Source of the DNA: Faecalicatena_A orotica
Lineage (GTDB): Bacteria > Bacillota > Clostridia > Lachnospirales > Lachnospiraceae
Reading direction: 5' to 3' (one strand)
DNA: 64,000 nt
Assembly: GCF_040545875.1 (NCBI RefSeq)
Contig: NZ_JBEPMR010000013.1
The translations under genes were made by a program, and so were the position numbers. Of this stretch, positions 7,841 to 17,372 are shown in pieces. The notes beneath the pieces were generated by a model. The model was not told the DNA's origin. It searched no databases and was given only the letters and a program-made list of their open reading frames with translations. The number at the start of each line of letters is the position of its first letter. Position 1 is the stretch's first letter.

Positions 7841-9656
7841 TTTTATCATTCCTCTGTTCTATACTCAGATCTTCTGCACTTTGCCTTCTTTTTTCCCTGC
7901 ATCCGATGATCACATCCGTCCCCTTTTCTTTTCCCGGGCGGATCTCAAATATGAGATCATCGTTGTACAAAAGATACAGGCGTGCATAAGTATTAACCAG
8001 TCCCATTCCACCTATTTCAAGTTCTACACCGCTGCGGTCATTTGTCAGTTTATTCCTTATGGAAGAAATATTATTATTTATTTCGTCCAGTTTCTCTTTC
8101 GTTATTCCATTTCCATCGTCATGTACCTTCAAGAACCAGCCATCCTCTGTCAGTGCCCCGGCAACCTCCACCCTGATGATATCAGAACTTGACCCGTACC
8201 CGTGATTAACCGCATTTTCCACGATCTGCTGCAGGACAATTTTCGGGAGCGGCTTGTTATAAAGTGCCTCATCTATCCGGATCTCATAGGAGAGCTTATA
8301 GTCATAACGGTGTTTCAGCAGGCCGAGATAGAGTTCCAGATATTCGATCTCTTGTTTCACCGATGCGTACTTATCCTTCGTGTTTGTCGAGTAGCGCAGC
8401 ATCCCCGCCAGTTCACTGCATATATCACAGATCACCTCATCATCCGACACCATGCCCCGGTTGGAAATTACGTTCAGTACATTATAGATAAAATGCGGGT
8501 TCACCTGTGCCTGAAGGAGGTCGAACTGTGCCTGGAGCGAAAGCAGTGACATACGCTTTTCTTTTAGCATAGATGTGTTCAGGCGGTTCAGCACGTCTTT
8601 GTAGGAGACATACAGGGATTCAATCTCATCATTTGAAATCTTTTCCGGAATCTCAGCCTCCATATTATCCAGCCGGGTCGTCTCCATAAAATGCTGCAGC
8701 TGCTGGATCGGCCGGGTCAGCTGCCGTGAAGTCAGGTAAATATACCCAAGTGAGAGGGCAAGAGCCACGAACAACAGAAGCAAAGATACCGGGAGCACCT
8801 CCATAGCTGCGCTTTGGCTGATGTCCATGCGTGCGACTGTCATAAGGACAATATCATCTGTATCCGACTCCTGCATCAGGCACAATGCCTTCTCACCATC
8901 CGCGGTCTCAATCTCCTCGATATCCTTATCACGGCCCTGCATCAGGTTCCAATAATACTCTGCCTTGACCTGACGTGCATCCGAATACAGGAATTCCCCT
9001 TCTTTCGTCATGAAAATATAGGTTATGTTTTCATCTGTATTCGCGATCATTTTATCTAGTGAAGCCTTGTCCTTCTGCACCTCCAGATATCCCATCTCCA
9101 TCCCTTGTATCTCTTTCACGACAGAGATCACCTGCGGTTTGGAACGGCTGCCCCAGTCATCCTCATGGAGTCCTATGAGCACATTCCTGCCGCCCTTCCC
9201 GCTCACCCTTTCCACCCACGGGTAGGTCTGATAGGAGGCATCTGTATTCAGGGCGGTGTTTGTATAGTTATTATTTGCAATGGTCCTCCCGTTCTTATTG
9301 AAAAAGACCATGCGGTAAAATTCTTCCATTAAATAGTAGGAGTTAATTTTTGCACGGACAGTGGCAGTGGAGTCGCTGAAATACATGTCCGCATAGGAGT
9401 CTGTTTTCAGTGTGGCAAGCTTTTTCAGGGCATCCAGCACCTCAATATCCGACAGGACATATGTAATGGCAGATTCCATGCTCTCAAGCGTATCCTCCAT
9501 CTGCTGGAGCTTCACATTCGAGACAGTCCGGATATTCCCGTATTCCCGCTCCTTGTACTGCCTGACATTCAAAGTATAGTATGCCGCCCCGAAGATTCCT
9601 GTGATCAGGACAGAAAAAATTGTATAGACAAGAATGATTTTCTTCTGGAACTTCAT
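7833..9656 (-). CDS. YesM-type sensor histidine kinase
   Basis: Membrane sensor kinase of 607 residues. ATG 9656 (MKFQKKII) follows GAGAGGGGGG, so it is preferred over an in-frame TTG at 9674. It has an N-terminal membrane segment (about 6-28), a large extracytoplasmic sensor domain (to about 285), a second membrane segment (about 288-310), a HAMP-like linker, the His_kinase motif NPHFIYNVLNVIS with the phospho-accepting histidine, and a HATPase domain with VENAVNHG (N box) and HDDGNGI (G1 box). It pairs with the AraC-type regulator it overlaps. Such pairs sit next to CUT1 sugar ABC transporters throughout the Firmicutes and respond to extracellular oligosaccharides. Confidence 0.93.
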   Translation of the reverse strand: MKFQKKIILVYTIFSVLITGIFGAAYYTLNVRQYKEREYGNIRTVSNVKLQQMEDTLESMESAITYVLSDIEVLDALKKLATLKTDSYADMYFSDSTATVRAKINSYYLMEEFYRMVFFNKNGRTIANNNYTNTALNTDASYQTYPWVERVSGKGGRNVLIGLHEDDWGSRSKPQVISVVKEIQGMEMGYLEVQKDKASLDKMIANTDENITYIFMTKEGEFLYSDARQVKAEYYWNLMQGRDKDIEEIETADGEKALCLMQESDTDDIVLMTVARMDISQSAAMEVLPVSLLLLFVALALSLGYIYLTSRQLTRPIQQLQHFMETTRLDNMEAEIPEKISNDEIESLYVSYKDVLNRLNTSMLKEKRMSLLSLQAQFDLLQAQVNPHFIYNVLNVISNRGMVSDDEVICDICSELAGMLRYSTNTKDKYASVKQEIEYLELYLGLLKHRYDYKLSYEIRIDEALYNKPLPKIVLQQIVENAVNHGYGSSSDIIRVEVAGALTEDGWFLKVHDDGNGITKEKLDEINNNISSIRNKLTNDRSGVELEIGGMGLVNTYARLYLLYNDDLIFEIRPGKEKGTDVIIGCREKRRQSAEDLSIEQRNDKNV

Positions 9657-9755
9657 GCCGTCCCCCCTCTCCAAGTAAATGCATTATATCACAAAAAGAC
9701 TGGCAGCAGAACCGTATCTGTCACGGTTCTGCATCCGGTCTTATAGTTTTCTTAT

Positions 9756-10586
9756 TTATCCTTTGACTGCTCCTGCAACCATTCCTTCTACAATCCTCTT
9801 GTTGAAGAATATGAAAAGTATGAGCATCGGAATTGTTATCAGTATTACATCGGCAAAAAGCATATTGTAAGAACTGGAGTACTGCCCCATAAAGTTATAA
9901 AGTGTAAGCTGTACGGTTGCGTTCTCTGCCCCCGGAAGGAAGTACAGAGGATTGGTAAAGTCATTAAAGATAGTAACTGCATTCAGGATAATCACAGTGG
10001 ATGTAACCGGCTTGAGCAAGGGAAAAATAATAGCGGAAAAGATCTTCCATTTTGAACATCCGTCCATATACCCTGCCTCTTCCAGTTCTATCGGGATGGA
10101 ACTCATAAATCCTCTGAAAAGCATGATCGTAAATGGAATCTGAAGGGCCACTTCTATCAGGATCATTCCCCATATTGTTTTATAAAGGTGAATTCTCTGC
10201 AATACCCAGATCGTAGGCAGTATTGCGGCCGGAACCATCAGCCCTGCCATGATCAGTGAATTCATGATACCCATCACACGGTCTTTTCTTCTCTGGAGAA
10301 CATAGCCTCCCATAGAACCGACGATAATGAGAATCAGGACAGAACCGACCACGATCAGTCCGCTGTTTTTAAAAGCCGTAAGTATCTGGTAATTATTCGC
10401 CTTAAACACCTCGGCAAAGTTTTCCCAGTGGAATTCTGTCGGCAGTGCGATACTCAGGAGATTGGCTTCCCTGCGTTCTTTGAGTGCATTTACCAGCATA
10501 AAAGCGAATGGTACAATAAATATGATAAATGCAGCCGCAACTCCTAATACATCACCCAGAAGATATAATCTTTTTTTCTTTTTCAT
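9756..10586 (-). CDS. carbohydrate ABC transporter permease (MalG-like)
   Basis: Inner-membrane permease of 276 residues, CUT1 family. It has about six membrane segments, and the EAA-type loop that contacts the ATPase reads EEAGYMDGCSKWKIFSAIIFPLLKP (EAA...G......I.LP), at about residues 170-195. Its ATG lies 2 bases after the stop of the partner permease with GGAGG ten bases upstream. No ATPase gene is present in the locus; many Firmicute CUT1 systems share one MsmX-type ATPase encoded elsewhere. Downstream come the sensor kinase and regulator. Confidence 0.92.
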   Translation of the reverse strand: MKKKKRLYLLGDVLGVAAAFIIFIVPFAFMLVNALKERREANLLSIALPTEFHWENFAEVFKANNYQILTAFKNSGLIVVGSVLILIIVGSMGGYVLQRRKDRVMGIMNSLIMAGLMVPAAILPTIWVLQRIHLYKTIWGMILIEVALQIPFTIMLFRGFMSSIPIELEEAGYMDGCSKWKIFSAIIFPLLKPVTSTVIILNAVTIFNDFTNPLYFLPGAENATVQLTLYNFMGQYSSSYNMLFADVILITIPMLILFIFFNKRIVEGMVAGAVKG

Positions 10587-10588
10587 GG

Positions 10589-11446
10589 TTATTCTGCCTC
10601 CTTGCTGAGCAGGAATTTCTGAAGCGGGAATGCCAGAAGTGCTATGACAGCAAACATAATTACATTTCCTGCCGTGGACAATCCATAGAATCCTGCTGCA
10701 TACTGCTTATAAACGGTGGATGCCATGACCTCTGTCGCATACCCCGGTCCGCCGCCTGTCATCGCCCATATCAGGTCAAATGTACGCATACCGCCGATGA
10801 ATGCCAGTATTATAACGGAATTCATGGCTGGCCGGCTGAGCGGCACTGTGATTGCCTTCAGCTGTTCCCATGCAGTAGCGCCGTCAATCGAAGCTGCCTC
10901 ATAATAAGTCTTGTCAATCGACTGCATGCCCGCAATGAAAATAACGGTTGCAACACCGACGCCCTTCCAGACATCCGTAAGAATGACTGCATATAAAGCT
11001 GTCTTTGTATTGCCGAGCCAGTCCATCCCTGTCCCACCGAGCATAGTAATCACCTGGTTGATCAGACCCTTGGACGGATGCATTAAAGCGCAGAATGTAA
11101 TACCTACTGCAATGGTACTGATCAGGTTTGGAAAGAATACTACAGATCTCAAGAAATTTTTCGTTTTAATCTTACTTGTCAGAAATACCGCCAGGAAAAA
11201 TGCAATGATAAGTTTCAGCCCGCATGTGAGTATTGCATAAATCAGAGTGTTGATAACAGAGCTGTACAAAGACGAATCTGAGAAGAATGTCTTAAAATTA
11301 TCAAATCCGCAAAACGTAAAACTGTTGAAATCCCATACCGTCATACTGAAGAAAAACGATATGACCATCGGCAGGAGGAAGAATACTGTGAAAATCACCA
11401 TCGCCGGTACGATAAACCAATTCGAATATATTTTTTTCTTGTCCAT
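10589..11446 (-). CDS. carbohydrate ABC transporter permease (MalF-like)
   Basis: Inner-membrane permease of 285 residues, CUT1 family. ATG 11446 has GGAGG six bases upstream; a GTG two codons earlier is less likely. About six hydrophobic segments are visible, and the EAA loop reads YEAASIDGATAWEQLKAITVPL at about residues 185-206. It pairs with the second permease 2 bases downstream. It should form the membrane channel for the sugar brought by the solute-binding protein encoded upstream, which carries an in-frame stop in this sequence. Confidence 0.92.
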   Translation of the reverse strand: MDKKKIYSNWFIVPAMVIFTVFFLLPMVISFFFSMTVWDFNSFTFCGFDNFKTFFSDSSLYSSVINTLIYAILTCGLKLIIAFFLAVFLTSKIKTKNFLRSVVFFPNLISTIAVGITFCALMHPSKGLINQVITMLGGTGMDWLGNTKTALYAVILTDVWKGVGVATVIFIAGMQSIDKTYYEAASIDGATAWEQLKAITVPLSRPAMNSVIILAFIGGMRTFDLIWAMTGGGPGYATEVMASTVYKQYAAGFYGLSTAGNVIMFAVIALLAFPLQKFLLSKEAE

Positions 11447-11471
11447 TTCCACCCTCCAATTTTCGAAAGGT

Positions 11472-11494
11472 TCAAAGGGGTCTGACCCCTTTGA
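11472..11494. repeat. palindromic intergenic repeat, GGGGTCTGACCCC core
   Basis: A 23-base palindrome (11-bp arms, one central base) between the broken solute-binding protein gene and the first permease. The same core recurs at 15684-15735, 46038-46058, 61905-61959 and 63719-63776, always between genes. As RNA it would form a strong hairpin; here it lacks a T-run, so it may attenuate or protect the message rather than end it. Confidence 0.8.
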
Positions 11495-11511
11495 GCCTGC
11501 TTGTTAAATTT

Positions 11512-12813
11512 TTACCAGTCTAATCCAAGCTGCGTTGCCTGTTTTGCACAGTCTTTGTCGTATTTTTCAGCAGCTTCTTTTGCTGTTGTCTGCCCTGAGC
11601 CAAGCTCCTGACAGATTGCCGGACAGTCAGCACCTTTTACCTGGCTGATGTATTCCAGCGCCGGTGCATTTTTTCCGGATTCAAAGTATGCCTGAATATC
11701 GTTTGCTACCGGGTCGTACGCGTTATCTGGCATCTCGTAATCTTTTACACAGTATGGGCCGTCCGGAAGAACTGCTTCTGAATATGCGTCAAGTGCCTCA
11801 TCTGAAATATAGAATTCCATGAATTTCAGGATCGCATCTGTCTTGTCGCTGTTCTTGTTGCCATAAAGAGCTGCCGGGTATCAGAGTGTGATTCCGTTAT
11901 CTTCTGCACTGTCTCCCGGTACTGCAAATACGCCGAGGTCATTAACCTGATCCTGATACAGCTCATAAATATTGGATAATGCCTGGGATAAGATAAACCA
12001 GTGGCCGGCTTCGCCATTAGCCATGATATCGCAGCCGTCATCATATGTCGTTGCAAGGTAATCGCTGTTATAGTATTCTGTTGTATCGGCCAGTTTTTCA
12101 AAGCTTCTTAAGGCTGCAGGTGTAGTTGCCCATTTTGCCTCTCCCGCATCAAATTTTTCTGCGAACTCCGGATCACTCTGTTCCAGATTGTAGGCGTCTC
12201 CTAAGAATGGGACCTGTGCTGTCCATGAATCTGCATATGTACCTAAGATGGCTGTCTCGCCGTTTTCCTTTAACACATCACAATTAGCCAGGAACTCGTC
12301 CCATGTCTTCGGGATTTCCAGATTATATTTTTCGTACATCGGTTTGCTGTAAACGATTCCTTCCGCCTGTGCGGACTGATATGGGACACCGAATACCTTA
12401 TCCCCGACGGAAACTGCTGATTTGTAGTTGTCATCGATCCTTGATACGAAATCTTCCCCTGAGATATCGATAAAGTATTCCGCCGGATTCAGTGCGTTTA
12501 ACAGGGCCCCTGAGTTGTAAAGGCAAAGGTCTGCCATGTCGCCCGATGCAAGCCTTGTCTTCACAATGTTGTCTCCGTCTGCCCCGCCCGGCCTTGTTTC
12601 AATATTCACCTTAATCCCGAGCTTTTCTTCTGCCTTTTTCGCAACTGCTTCAAATCCTGCCGTAGTAACATCCGTGTCGATCAAAAGTGTCAGCTCTGTC
12701 ATATCCTTTCCGTCTGATGATGTGCCTGATCCTTTGTCAGAAGATCCGCATCCTGCCGCCATCCCCGCGATCATGGTGGCACATAAAAGCACTGCAACTA
12801 TTTTCTTTTTCAT
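11512..12813 (-). pseudogene. sugar ABC transporter solute-binding lipoprotein, interrupted by in-frame TGA
   Basis: The gene starts at ATG 12813 behind GGAGG and encodes a lipoprotein signal (lipobox MAAGC, about residues 18-22) and a family-1 solute-binding protein. After codon 310 (...EDNGITL) a TGA stands at 11883-11881. Reading continues in the same frame with YPAALYGNKNSDKTDAIL... through a further 122 codons to the true end LGLDW at 11512. With the TGA read through, the protein would be 433 residues, the usual size for the family; without it, about a quarter of the protein (the end of the fold and part of the binding cleft) is lost. A tryptophan codon (TGG to TGA) is the likeliest ancestor, since W-YPAALYG fits the family pattern. 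Frame and codon usage are intact on both sides, so the lesion is recent, or a sequencing error or population variant. Confidence 0.88.
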
Positions 12814-12918
12814 TTCTTAATTTCCTCCTTGCTTTTGATAAATTTATGTTAACATGATTCTTTTTCGCTTAACATGGATAATCTTACAAACCGATATTGA
12901 AAATCCAGTCAAATGTTT

Positions 12919-15588
12919 TTATTCCATAAGATAGGTAATCTCGTAGATTCCGGAACCTGCCTCTGCCCGGTATCCCTCTCTTGTTTCCTCAAAAGCCAGC
13001 CCGCATGAGTCCAGTATCTCTGTCGCATTGTAAGGGCAGATCGATGCGGTTGTATTACATGGAACTTCTACGTGGAGTGTCACCCTATTTCCATCCACAT
13101 TCCAGTCAGATACGATTTTTCCATATACACTTTCATAGGAAGCTTTCACGTAATCCAGCCCGCCTCCCGGATGAGGGGCAATGATGCTGTGCTTGTAGCC
13201 CGGATGCTTCTCGTCGCATTCAATTCCTGCCGCCGCCCGGTACAGCCACTCGCCGATGGCCCCGTAAGCATAGTGGTTGAAGGAATTCATATCCGGACTC
13301 CACATCGTCCCGTCCGGCTTCATGCCGTCCCAGTGCTCCCAGATTGTCGTCGCACCCATTCTGACCTGATACAGCCATGACGGGAAATCATCTTTCAGAA
13401 GCAGTTCGTAAGCCTCTTTTGTATGCCCGTTCTGGCTGAGTGCATGGCAGAAATAAGGAGTGCCGACGAATCCCGTCACCAGATGTCCGTTTTCTTTATC
13501 CAGAAGCCTTAACAGATCATCCACCACATTCTGTCTGAACGCCTCCGGCACAAGGTCAAAGTACAGAGAAACGATCTGTGCGGTCTGTGTCTGCACATTC
13601 ATGTGTCCCGTCTCATCAAAGAATGTCTTCTGATAGGTATCCACAATCTCATTGTACAGCTTCCTGTATTCTTCTGCATCCTCCGTGCGTCCGATGATCT
13701 CTGCCATTTTCACAAACAGCCTTGTGGAATACGCATAATATGCGGTACAGGTCAGGTCATTCGGCGTTGCGCCGAAGTAACTGCCCTCTTCGGCATCCAG
13801 AGCCACCCAGTCGCCAAACTGAAGCTTATAATTCCAGATGTTTCCTACGGAATGTTCCTGCATGAATCCGATCCATGCTTTCATACTGTCATACTGCCTT
13901 TCGATAACGGTTGTGTCCCCGTAAGTCAGATAAAGTGTCCAGGGCATAATAATCGCCACATCGGCCCACGCCGCCGCAGAATGGTCCCCGTCCTTCATCA
14001 GCCGGTCGGCAGAAGACTTCCCGATCAGAATATCCGGTACGACATGGGGCACCCCGCCCTCATCTGTCTGGTCTGCCTCCACATCCCGGAGCCATTTGCT
14101 GTAAAAGGTATAGGTATCCTTTAAAAATGTAGCCGTACGGCAGAAAATCTGTGCGTCCCCCGTCCAGCCCAGACGTTCATCCCTCTGCGGGCAGTCGGTC
14201 GGCACATCGAGGAAATTGCCTTTCATCCCCCATATAATATTGTGCTGCAGCTGATTGATATCCGGATTAGAACACTCAAACTCTCCCGTAACAGCCATGT
14301 CCGAATGCAGTGCATACGCCGTAAAATTCTCCTCTTTCAACTCTCCCGGATATACGGAAACTTTCACAAACTGGAATCCCTGAAATGAGAAGTGAGGGTG
14401 GAATGTTACTTCTTCGCTGCCTTTACATGTATAGATAATCGTTTCCTTCGCCGAACGCAGATTATCAAGATAAACATTCCCTTCTGCATCCAGCACTTCA
14501 AAGCAGTTCAGTTCTACCCTGTCGCCTGATCTGCCCTTGACCTTAAACTCGATCCAGCCCGTCATATTCTGTCCAAAATCAATGACCGTGTCCCCCTGCG
14601 GTGTCTGAAAGATTCTTTTCGCCGGAACCTCTGTAATCTGTTTCACCTTACAGCCACTCTGCGCTGACAGTACATCGGCCCCGAAAGGTACTGCCGCCAC
14701 GTCCGCCCAGTTTTCCGTATTCAGCCCCGCCTCATTCCAGCCGGGAATCTCTCTGCGCGCATCATAAATCTCTCCGTCATATATTTCTGAAAACAGCACC
14801 GGGCTGTATGTTCCCTTCCAGGATGTATCCGTCAAAAATGTTTCCCGTGACCCGTCCACATACTCCACTGCAATCTGGCAGGCAAAGGCCGCTCTTGTCC
14901 CATAATGATTCCGCATGCGCACGAATCCAACCGTACCTTTATACCAGCCGGCCCCGATATGGCCCGCTACTGCATTTACACTGCCCTCTTCCCATGTTTC
15001 ATCAAACAGATAATCCGTGACGTCATAGGTCTGATATAGCAAGTGCTTATTATAAGAAGTCCATCCGGGTGTAAACTCATCATCACCGACCTTTTTCCCA
15101 TTGATATACAATTGGTACAGACCAAGTGCGGTCACATGCGCATATGCAGCCTTTACCCTTTTTCCGATTACAATCTCGTTCCTCACATAAGACCCTCTGC
15201 TGTCATCCTTATCCGCCTCTGTCTCAATCGTGATAAACTTTGCCTTCCAATCTTCCTCGGATAGCAGCGCTGTCACAAAGAAGCCTGTCTTCCATTCACT
15301 TGGCCCCCCATCTTTTGCAGAGATCCTTACCCTGATGAAATACTTCGTGGATGACTGGAGTTTCAGAGATTCATTGTCGATTACAACATGGGCCGATTCC
15401 CCGCTCTCTGTTACACCACTGTCATAAACCAGCTCTCCAAACTCCTCGTCCCTGCTGATCTGCAGTTCATAATTCTTCTGTATCACATGTTTCTGATCCG
15501 ACACAATCACCCAGCCAACCTGTTCAATTTTTTCAATCCCGACAGGATTCTCCTGATAATTAATTAGAATTCTGGATAAACCTAACAT
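12919..15588 (-). CDS. alpha-L-rhamnosidase, glycoside hydrolase family 78
   Basis: Protein of about 889 residues with no signal peptide, so probably cytoplasmic. ATG 15588 sits eight bases after AGGAGG. The N-terminal ~130 residues are the Fn3-like/beta-sandwich region of GH78 (YELQISRDEEF, SSTKYFIRVRI); further beta domains follow, then the (alpha/alpha)6 catalytic domain, announced by the hallmark CPQRDERLGWTGDAQIF (about residues 460-476), and a C-terminal beta domain (HSIIAPHPGGGLDYVKASYES). The enzyme removes terminal alpha-L-rhamnose from glycans or plant glycosides. It heads a minus-strand row with a sugar transporter, a YesM/AraC two-component system and a ROK regulator. No rhamnose catabolic genes (rhaA, rhaB, rhaD) are in the window. 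Confidence 0.93.
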   Translation of the reverse strand: MLGLSRILINYQENPVGIEKIEQVGWVIVSDQKHVIQKNYELQISRDEEFGELVYDSGVTESGESAHVVIDNESLKLQSSTKYFIRVRISAKDGGPSEWKTGFFVTALLSEEDWKAKFITIETEADKDDSRGSYVRNEIVIGKRVKAAYAHVTALGLYQLYINGKKVGDDEFTPGWTSYNKHLLYQTYDVTDYLFDETWEEGSVNAVAGHIGAGWYKGTVGFVRMRNHYGTRAAFACQIAVEYVDGSRETFLTDTSWKGTYSPVLFSEIYDGEIYDARREIPGWNEAGLNTENWADVAAVPFGADVLSAQSGCKVKQITEVPAKRIFQTPQGDTVIDFGQNMTGWIEFKVKGRSGDRVELNCFEVLDAEGNVYLDNLRSAKETIIYTCKGSEEVTFHPHFSFQGFQFVKVSVYPGELKEENFTAYALHSDMAVTGEFECSNPDINQLQHNIIWGMKGNFLDVPTDCPQRDERLGWTGDAQIFCRTATFLKDTYTFYSKWLRDVEADQTDEGGVPHVVPDILIGKSSADRLMKDGDHSAAAWADVAIIMPWTLYLTYGDTTVIERQYDSMKAWIGFMQEHSVGNIWNYKLQFGDWVALDAEEGSYFGATPNDLTCTAYYAYSTRLFVKMAEIIGRTEDAEEYRKLYNEIVDTYQKTFFDETGHMNVQTQTAQIVSLYFDLVPEAFRQNVVDDLLRLLDKENGHLVTGFVGTPYFCHALSQNGHTKEAYELLLKDDFPSWLYQVRMGATTIWEHWDGMKPDGTMWSPDMNSFNHYAYGAIGEWLYRAAAGIECDEKHPGYKHSIIAPHPGGGLDYVKASYESVYGKIVSDWNVDGNRVTLHVEVPCNTTASICPYNATEILDSCGLAFEETREGYRAEAGSGIYEITYLME

Positions 15589-15683
15589 CACTCGTTCCTC
15601 CTACATACTTGATAAGATAAAGTTAACATAATTTATCTGAAAATAGGATAGAGTATCTAGTCAACATGCATGGAGAATCCAAA

Positions 15684-15735
15684 AAGTTCAAAAGGGTCAG
15701 ACCCCTCTGCAGAGGGGTCTGACCCTTTTGAACTT
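15684..15735. repeat. perfect 52-bp palindrome with two GGGTCAGACCCC cores
   Basis: Bases 15684-15709 and 15710-15735 are exact reverse complements with no loop. Each arm carries one GGGTC-A/T-GACCCC core of the dispersed repeat, so this site looks like two repeat units fused head to head. It lies between the GH78 gene and the end of the HAAS gene, both minus strand. Confidence 0.85.
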
Positions 15736-15772
15736 CATTGGCAGGCTATTCTGTCTATTTAGCCATATACTG

Positions 15773-16777
15773 TCACATATCGCGGCCATACCGCATTGTT
15801 TTATATACTGTTGTTGCAACTTCAATTACACACGCAAATACAATAATTGCCAGAATAACATTGGAAAGCGTCTGACCGTCCCATCCCAATACCATCTTCT
15901 TCTGCCAGAATACTTTCAACTTAAAATCATTATCAAACTGTGCTACTTCCCGGACAAAATCAGTATTCCAAAACGGAAGCACTTTCAGCACAATCACGGA
16001 TAAAATAAGTCCCACTGCGTTTGTTATAATACTGCTCAGCATTACAAGCCTGCAGTAACATCCCGTCACAAGCTTTATGATCTCATCCACAAAACTAACC
16101 AGCATACTAAACAGGAACACCGGCAGGATGATATCCCACTTCGCCAGATTAAGCAGCGGAACATTCACCACTTTATCCCCTTTCACCGAGTATGCACCGA
16201 ACAGCTGTGGTGCAAAAATGAGCAGACAGCTGAACAGGATCAGGAATACGATGGATGCGATACAGTCTCCCCGGCTGATCCTTGCTTTTTTGTCCGGTAT
16301 GGGGTTCAGCATATCCGGTGTCCATGCCTTCTCCCTCTTCAGGTCGATCCTGACCTTCTGCCGCTCCATAAATGTAAAAATCAGTGTCACTGCCCCGAAT
16401 ACTGTCAGCCCTGCTATGATGATGTCATTTAAGAAGCGGACGATGATATAAAAAATACTACTATAGTCAATGATGCACTTCACAACTGCAGATATAAAAA
16501 GTCCCCCGGCCGTACATATAAGTACAATCTTCATCACCCACATATAATTGTCATAGTACTCCGGACTGATCATATAGTTCTTATCTTCCCTGTACTTCTT
16601 TGCAAACACGGCCGGATCCCCCAGCTTTGCAAATACTTGTTCCAGCGTCAGCCCTTCCAGCATATCATCTATAAGTTCCTTAAGCTCCAGCTCGATCTCT
16701 TCCCGCTGTGCCTTCGGAACACGTTTCGTCACTTCATATATATACCGGTTAACCAACTCCCGCTCTCTGTCTGTCAT
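15773..16777 (-). CDS. HAAS-domain membrane protein, partner of PadR regulator
   Basis: Protein of 334 residues. The first ~65 residues (RELVNRYIYEVTKRVPKAQR, then LEQVFAKLGDPAVFAKKY) match the HAAS (heptad/alpha-helical signalling) domain pattern seen in proteins encoded directly after PadR genes. The rest holds about seven hydrophobic segments with short charged loops. Its ATG overlaps the PadR stop (ATGA), so the two are translated together. HAAS proteins are thought to link a membrane part to PadR-type regulation; the signal is unknown. Confidence 0.75.
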   Translation of the reverse strand: MTDRERELVNRYIYEVTKRVPKAQREEIELELKELIDDMLEGLTLEQVFAKLGDPAVFAKKYREDKNYMISPEYYDNYMWVMKIVLICTAGGLFISAVVKCIIDYSSIFYIIVRFLNDIIIAGLTVFGAVTLIFTFMERQKVRIDLKREKAWTPDMLNPIPDKKARISRGDCIASIVFLILFSCLLIFAPQLFGAYSVKGDKVVNVPLLNLAKWDIILPVFLFSMLVSFVDEIIKLVTGCYCRLVMLSSIITNAVGLILSVIVLKVLPFWNTDFVREVAQFDNDFKLKVFWQKKMVLGWDGQTLSNVILAIIVFACVIEVATTVYKTMRYGRDM

Positions 16778-17118
16778 ATCGATTCCTCCCGCAAAATCTG
16801 CTCCATATTATCCGATAATCTCTCCCACTGTTCCTTCAGTTCTCTGAAAATGTCATCTCCCAGAAGTGTCCTTCTGTAATACTTCCTTGGCTTCGCCTCT
16901 CCTACATCCCACTGGCTGCTTAACAGTCCCTGCTTCTCAAGTCTCCGCAGCAGCGGATAGAGAGTATTGGGGTCTATCTCCACACCTTTCAGCTCCAGGC
17001 TTTGTACAAGTGCGTATCCGTACTTTGCTTCCCCTAACTGGCTCAGTACACTTAAAATCAGGGTTCCCCTCCTGAGTTCAGAGACCAGGTTCCCCATCAG
17101 ATCTTTTTCTTCTCCCAT
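16774..17118 (-). CDS. PadR family transcriptional regulator
   Basis: Small winged-helix repressor of 114 residues. ATG 17118 (MGEEKDLMGN) follows AGGAGG by seven bases, which is better than the longer frame from 17157. The core reads ILSVLSQLGEAKYGYALVQSLE, then DPNTLYPLLRRLEKQGLLSSQW and PRKYYRRTLLGDDIFRELKEQW, the standard PadR recognition helix and wing. It overlaps its HAAS-domain partner by 4 bases and probably represses this two-gene operon. Confidence 0.9.
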   Translation of the reverse strand: MGEEKDLMGNLVSELRRGTLILSVLSQLGEAKYGYALVQSLELKGVEIDPNTLYPLLRRLEKQGLLSSQWDVGEAKPRKYYRRTLLGDDIFRELKEQWERLSDNMEQILREESI

Positions 17119-17372
17119 AGCACCGCCTCCTTGTGTTTTTATTATACTGTGTGTCACACACTATTGTCAATAATATATTATATTTATTTTAACAATACTT
17201 TTATTTGCCTAATACCTCAGGCACACTTGCTTCAAGGTAAGGTGCCTATCTTAACTGGTTTTAAAATCAATCCGTATAACCCCGGACGAATGCGGCATTC
17301 TAAGTACTAACAGTCTGCACCGGAATATACAGACTGTAATATATAATCACCCTATCTCATATGGAGGTCATC

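Noticed and set aside
11881..11883. Selenocysteine use of the TGA in the solute-binding protein
   Set aside because: The family has no cysteine or selenocysteine there and no SECIS-like hairpin is seen directly after the codon; a nonsense change is simpler.
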